Assembly: GCF_009745975.1 (NCBI RefSeq)
Contig: NZ_WHOL01000098.1
Coordinates: 1-64,000, forward strand
DNA length: 64,000 bases
Source of the DNA: Actinokineospora pegani
GTDB lineage: Bacteria; Actinomycetota; Actinomycetes; Mycobacteriales; Pseudonocardiaceae
Reading direction: 5' to 3'
Made by a program: the position numbers and the translations under genes. Positions 61,984-64,000 of this stretch are shown here, piece after piece; position 1 is the first letter of the stretch; each line of letters begins with the position of its first letter. A model generated the notes under the pieces. It did no database searches. It was not told the DNA's origin and saw nothing but the letters and a program-made list of their open reading frames with translations.

Positions 61984-63213
61984 GTGGACCTGGTCGTCGT
62001 CGGGCTCGGGTACGTGGGGTTGCCGCTGGCCGCGCACGCCTGCGCGGCCGGGTTGACCGTGGTGGGGGTCGACACCGACCCCCGGGTGGTGGACGCGCTG
62101 CGCGCGGGCCGCTCCCCGGTGCCCGGCCTGGACACCACCGCGCTGACCCCCGACCAGTTCGTCGCCACCACCGGGTTCGGCGCGGTCGCCGCGGCCGAGG
62201 CCGTGGTCATCTGCGTGCCGACCGGGCTGGTCGACGGCGAGCCGGACCTGCGGGCGGTGATCGCCGCGGGTCGCGCGGTCAGCGAGCACCTGCGGCCCGG
62301 CACGCTGGTCGTGCTCGAGTCCACCAGCTACCCCGGCACCACCGAGGACGTGCTGCTGCCGCTGTTGCAGGCGCGCGGGCTCATCGGCGGCGTCGACTTC
62401 CACCTGGCGTTCTCCCCGGAGCGCATCGACCCGGGCAACGCGGAGTTCGGCCTGCGCAACACCCCCAAGGTCGTCAGCGGGCTGACACCGTTGTGCGCCA
62501 AGCGGTGCGCGGCGTTCTACGAGCAGTTCGTCGACACCGTCGTGCCCGCCGCCGGGCTGCGCGAGGCGGAGACGGCCAAGCTGCTGGAGAACACCTACCG
62601 CCTGGTCAACATCGCCCTGGTCAACGAGCTGGCGGTGTTCTGCGAGCGGCTCGGGATCGATGTGGCCGACGTGCTGCGCTGCGCGGCCACCAAGCCGTTC
62701 GGGTTCCAGGCGTTCCGGCCGGGGCCGGGCGTCGGCGGGCACTGCATCCCGGTCGACCCGCGCTACCTGGCCGACCGGGCGCGGTCCGAGGGCCTGCCGT
62801 GCTCGCTGGTCGACGCCGCCCACCAGGTCAACGCGGGCATGCCGGGCCACGTCGCGCGCCGCGCCCGCGACGTGCTCGCCGCCGCGGGCAGCTCCGTGGC
62901 CGGGGCGAGGGTCCTGCTCGTCGGGGTCACGTACAAGCCCGACGTGGCCGACCTGCGCCAGACCCCGGCCGTCAGCGTGGCGCGGCGGCTGCGGGCGCTG
63001 GGGGCCGAGGTGTCCTACCACGACCCGCACGCGCCCGCGTTCGTCGTCGACGGCGAGCCGGTGCGGGCCGAGCCGGACCCGGGCGCCCCGGCGGACCTGG
63101 TGGTCCTGCTCCAGGACCACGCCGCGCTCGACCTGCCCGCGCTGGCCCGCGGCCCCCGACCGGTGCTGGACACCAGGGGTGCCCTGGCCGGGGACCACGT
63201 GCACCGCCTCTGA
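61984..63213 (+). CDS. UDP-glucose/UDP-ManNAc dehydrogenase-family nucleotide-sugar dehydrogenase
   Basis: A 409-residue NAD-dependent dehydrogenase that oxidises the C6 alcohol of a nucleotide sugar to the acid in two steps. The NAD motif is VVVGLGYVGLPLAAHAC, catalytic Cys254 is in GPGVGGHCIPVDPRYLA, and AFSPERIDPGN, KLLENTYRLVNIALVNE and LLVGVTYKPDVADLRQTPA are conserved. The latter is more like WecC/TviB/CapL (GlcNAc or ManNAc types) than UDP-glucose dehydrogenase. GTG 61984 starts nine bases after the small secreted protein gene. Confidence 0.93.
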   Translation: MDLVVVGLGYVGLPLAAHACAAGLTVVGVDTDPRVVDALRAGRSPVPGLDTTALTPDQFVATTGFGAVAAAEAVVICVPTGLVDGEPDLRAVIAAGRAVSEHLRPGTLVVLESTSYPGTTEDVLLPLLQARGLIGGVDFHLAFSPERIDPGNAEFGLRNTPKVVSGLTPLCAKRCAAFYEQFVDTVVPAAGLREAETAKLLENTYRLVNIALVNELAVFCERLGIDVADVLRCAATKPFGFQAFRPGPGVGGHCIPVDPRYLADRARSEGLPCSLVDAAHQVNAGMPGHVARRARDVLAAAGSSVAGARVLLVGVTYKPDVADLRQTPAVSVARRLRALGAEVSYHDPHAPAFVVDGEPVRAEPDPGAPADLVVLLQDHAALDLPALARGPRPVLDTRGALAGDHVHRL

Positions 63214-63239
63214 CCCGCCTCGCGGGGCCAGGCCCCGGG

Positions 63240-64000
63240 TCAGGCGGGCTGCGGGCTCGCCTGGAGGTCGTGGACGGCCCAGAGGTACTGCACGGCGTAG
63301 GCGCGCCACGGCCGCCACGCCGCGGCGTGCGCGGCCAGCGACGCCGGGGTGAACGGCAGCCCCAGCGACCGGGCCGCCGCCCGCACGCCGATGTCGCAGG
63401 CCATGAACGCGTCCGGGTCGCCGAGCGCGCGCATCGCGATCGTCTCCACCGTCCAGCGGCCGAACCCGGGCAGCACCTCCAGCCGGGCCCTGGCCCGCTC
63501 CCGGTCCGCGCCGACCCCGAGGTCGATCGCGCCGCCCGCCAGCCCGGTGACCAGGCTGACCATCGAGTCCTTGCGCGCCTTGGGCAGGCCGAAGCGGTCG
63601 GGGTCGACCGCGGCCAGGGTGGCGGGGAGCGGGAACAGGTGGGTCAGCCCGCCGGCCGGGTCATCGATCGGGTCGCCGTGCTCGGCCACCAGCCGCCCGA
63701 TCTGGGTGCGCGCGGCGGCGGGGGACATCTGCTGGCCGATGACGGTCCGGATGGCCAGCTCCGCGCCGTCGACGGTGCGCGGCACGCGCCTGCCCGGGTC
63801 GCGCCGGACGTGCGGGGCCAGCGCCGGGTCGGCGCAGAGCAGGTCGTCGACGGCCACCGGGTCGGCGTCGAGGTCGAGCAGCCTGCGGCAGCGGCTGATG
63901 GCCCGGGACAGGTCGCGCAGGTCGGTCAGGGCCAACTGGCAGGCGATGTGGTCGGTGGTGGGGCGCAGCGTGGCGATGCCGCTGCCGTGCGGCAGCCGCA
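63240..64000 (-). CDS. AlkA-type DNA-3-methyladenine glycosylase, 5' end beyond window
   Basis: The frame is open from the window edge to 63240, giving about 253 residues of the C-terminal part. The helix-hairpin-helix GLPKARKDSM then VLPGFGRWTVETIAMRALGD and the catalytic Asp in FMACDIGVRAAARSL define the HhH-GPD glycosylase fold. The upstream ALTDLRDLSRAISRCRRLLDLDADPVAV is typical of AlkA, either alone or fused behind an Ada methyltransferase domain in actinobacteria. It removes alkylated bases from DNA. The frame starting at 63935 is not the true start because the homologous sequence continues past it. Confidence 0.9.
   Translation of the reverse strand, partial: RLPHGSGIATLRPTTDHIACQLALTDLRDLSRAISRCRRLLDLDADPVAVDDLLCADPALAPHVRRDPGRRVPRTVDGAELAIRTVIGQQMSPAAARTQIGRLVAEHGDPIDDPAGGLTHLFPLPATLAAVDPDRFGLPKARKDSMVSLVTGLAGGAIDLGVGADRERARARLEVLPGFGRWTVETIAMRALGDPDAFMACDIGVRAAARSLGLPFTPASLAAHAAAWRPWRAYAVQYLWAVHDLQASPQPA

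Overview
The window is chromosomal DNA from a high-GC actinobacterium. Short GTGA/ATGA overlaps between genes, GTG starts, a calerythrin-like EF-hand protein, a DUF3558 lipoprotein, large LuxR-type ATPase regulators and a Spo0M homologue suggest the Pseudonocardiales (Saccharothrix/Actinokineospora/Actinosynnema-like). I infer this from gene content, not from a search.

Left end (1-16.1 kb) is accessory DNA, visibly less GC-rich than the rest. It opens with the end of a sugar-type ABC ATPase and a tRNA-Arg(CCG). A 5.3-kb integrative element (about 1061-6360) sits in the 3' end of that tRNA. It carries a large serine integrase, an unknown coupled protein, four 12-bp tandem repeats, a CutA protein and an XRE/TPR regulator. 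Its right end can be read directly: inverted arms flank the crossover and the tRNA's own displaced terminator follows. Next come degraded coding remnants and an IS30-family transposase relic. From 9.0 to 16.1 kb lies a two-operon 7-deazaguanine DNA-modification locus. queC-queE-queD-folE2 on the plus strand would make preQ0 from GTP. On the minus strand a YaaA/DUF6884-like protein, two DGQHR-family (DpdB-like) proteins and a DpdA-type DNA transglycosylase would put it into DNA. I see no intact restriction genes.

16.3-32 kb is mostly housekeeping and stress genes: an RluA-type pseudouridine synthase, regulators, methyltransferases, an iron-box-controlled siderophore importer, an asymmetric heterodimeric ABC exporter, Spo0M and a DUF3558 lipoprotein. 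Two copies of a ~100-bp palindromic mobile element occur here; one is inserted in frame in the signal peptide of the siderophore-binding lipoprotein.

32-61 kb reads as one or more specialised-metabolism loci. It has two LAL regulators, two type II thioesterases (one without its serine nucleophile), an acyl-CoA carboxyltransferase and a PET-hydrolase-like esterase. A family 2B encapsulin operon holds two shell proteins, a 101-residue Pro-rich protein, a prenyl diphosphate synthase and IspH. Further right, two divergent operons encode an AMP-ligase, a methyltransferase, an FAD oxidoreductase, a UbiA prenyltransferase, two DegT/AHBA-synthase-like PLP enzymes, a Gfo/Idh/MocA oxidoreductase, an Ldh-type dehydrogenase and an FAD monooxygenase. 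The encapsulin locus could supply the prenyl diphosphate used by UbiA, but that link is inference.

The right end (61-64 kb) has calerythrin, a small secreted protein, a nucleotide-sugar dehydrogenase and the 3' part of an AlkA-type DNA glycosylase. Two unrelated operon junctions (27.9-28.2 kb and 52.5-52.8 kb) carry degenerate tandem copies of the stop/start junction itself.
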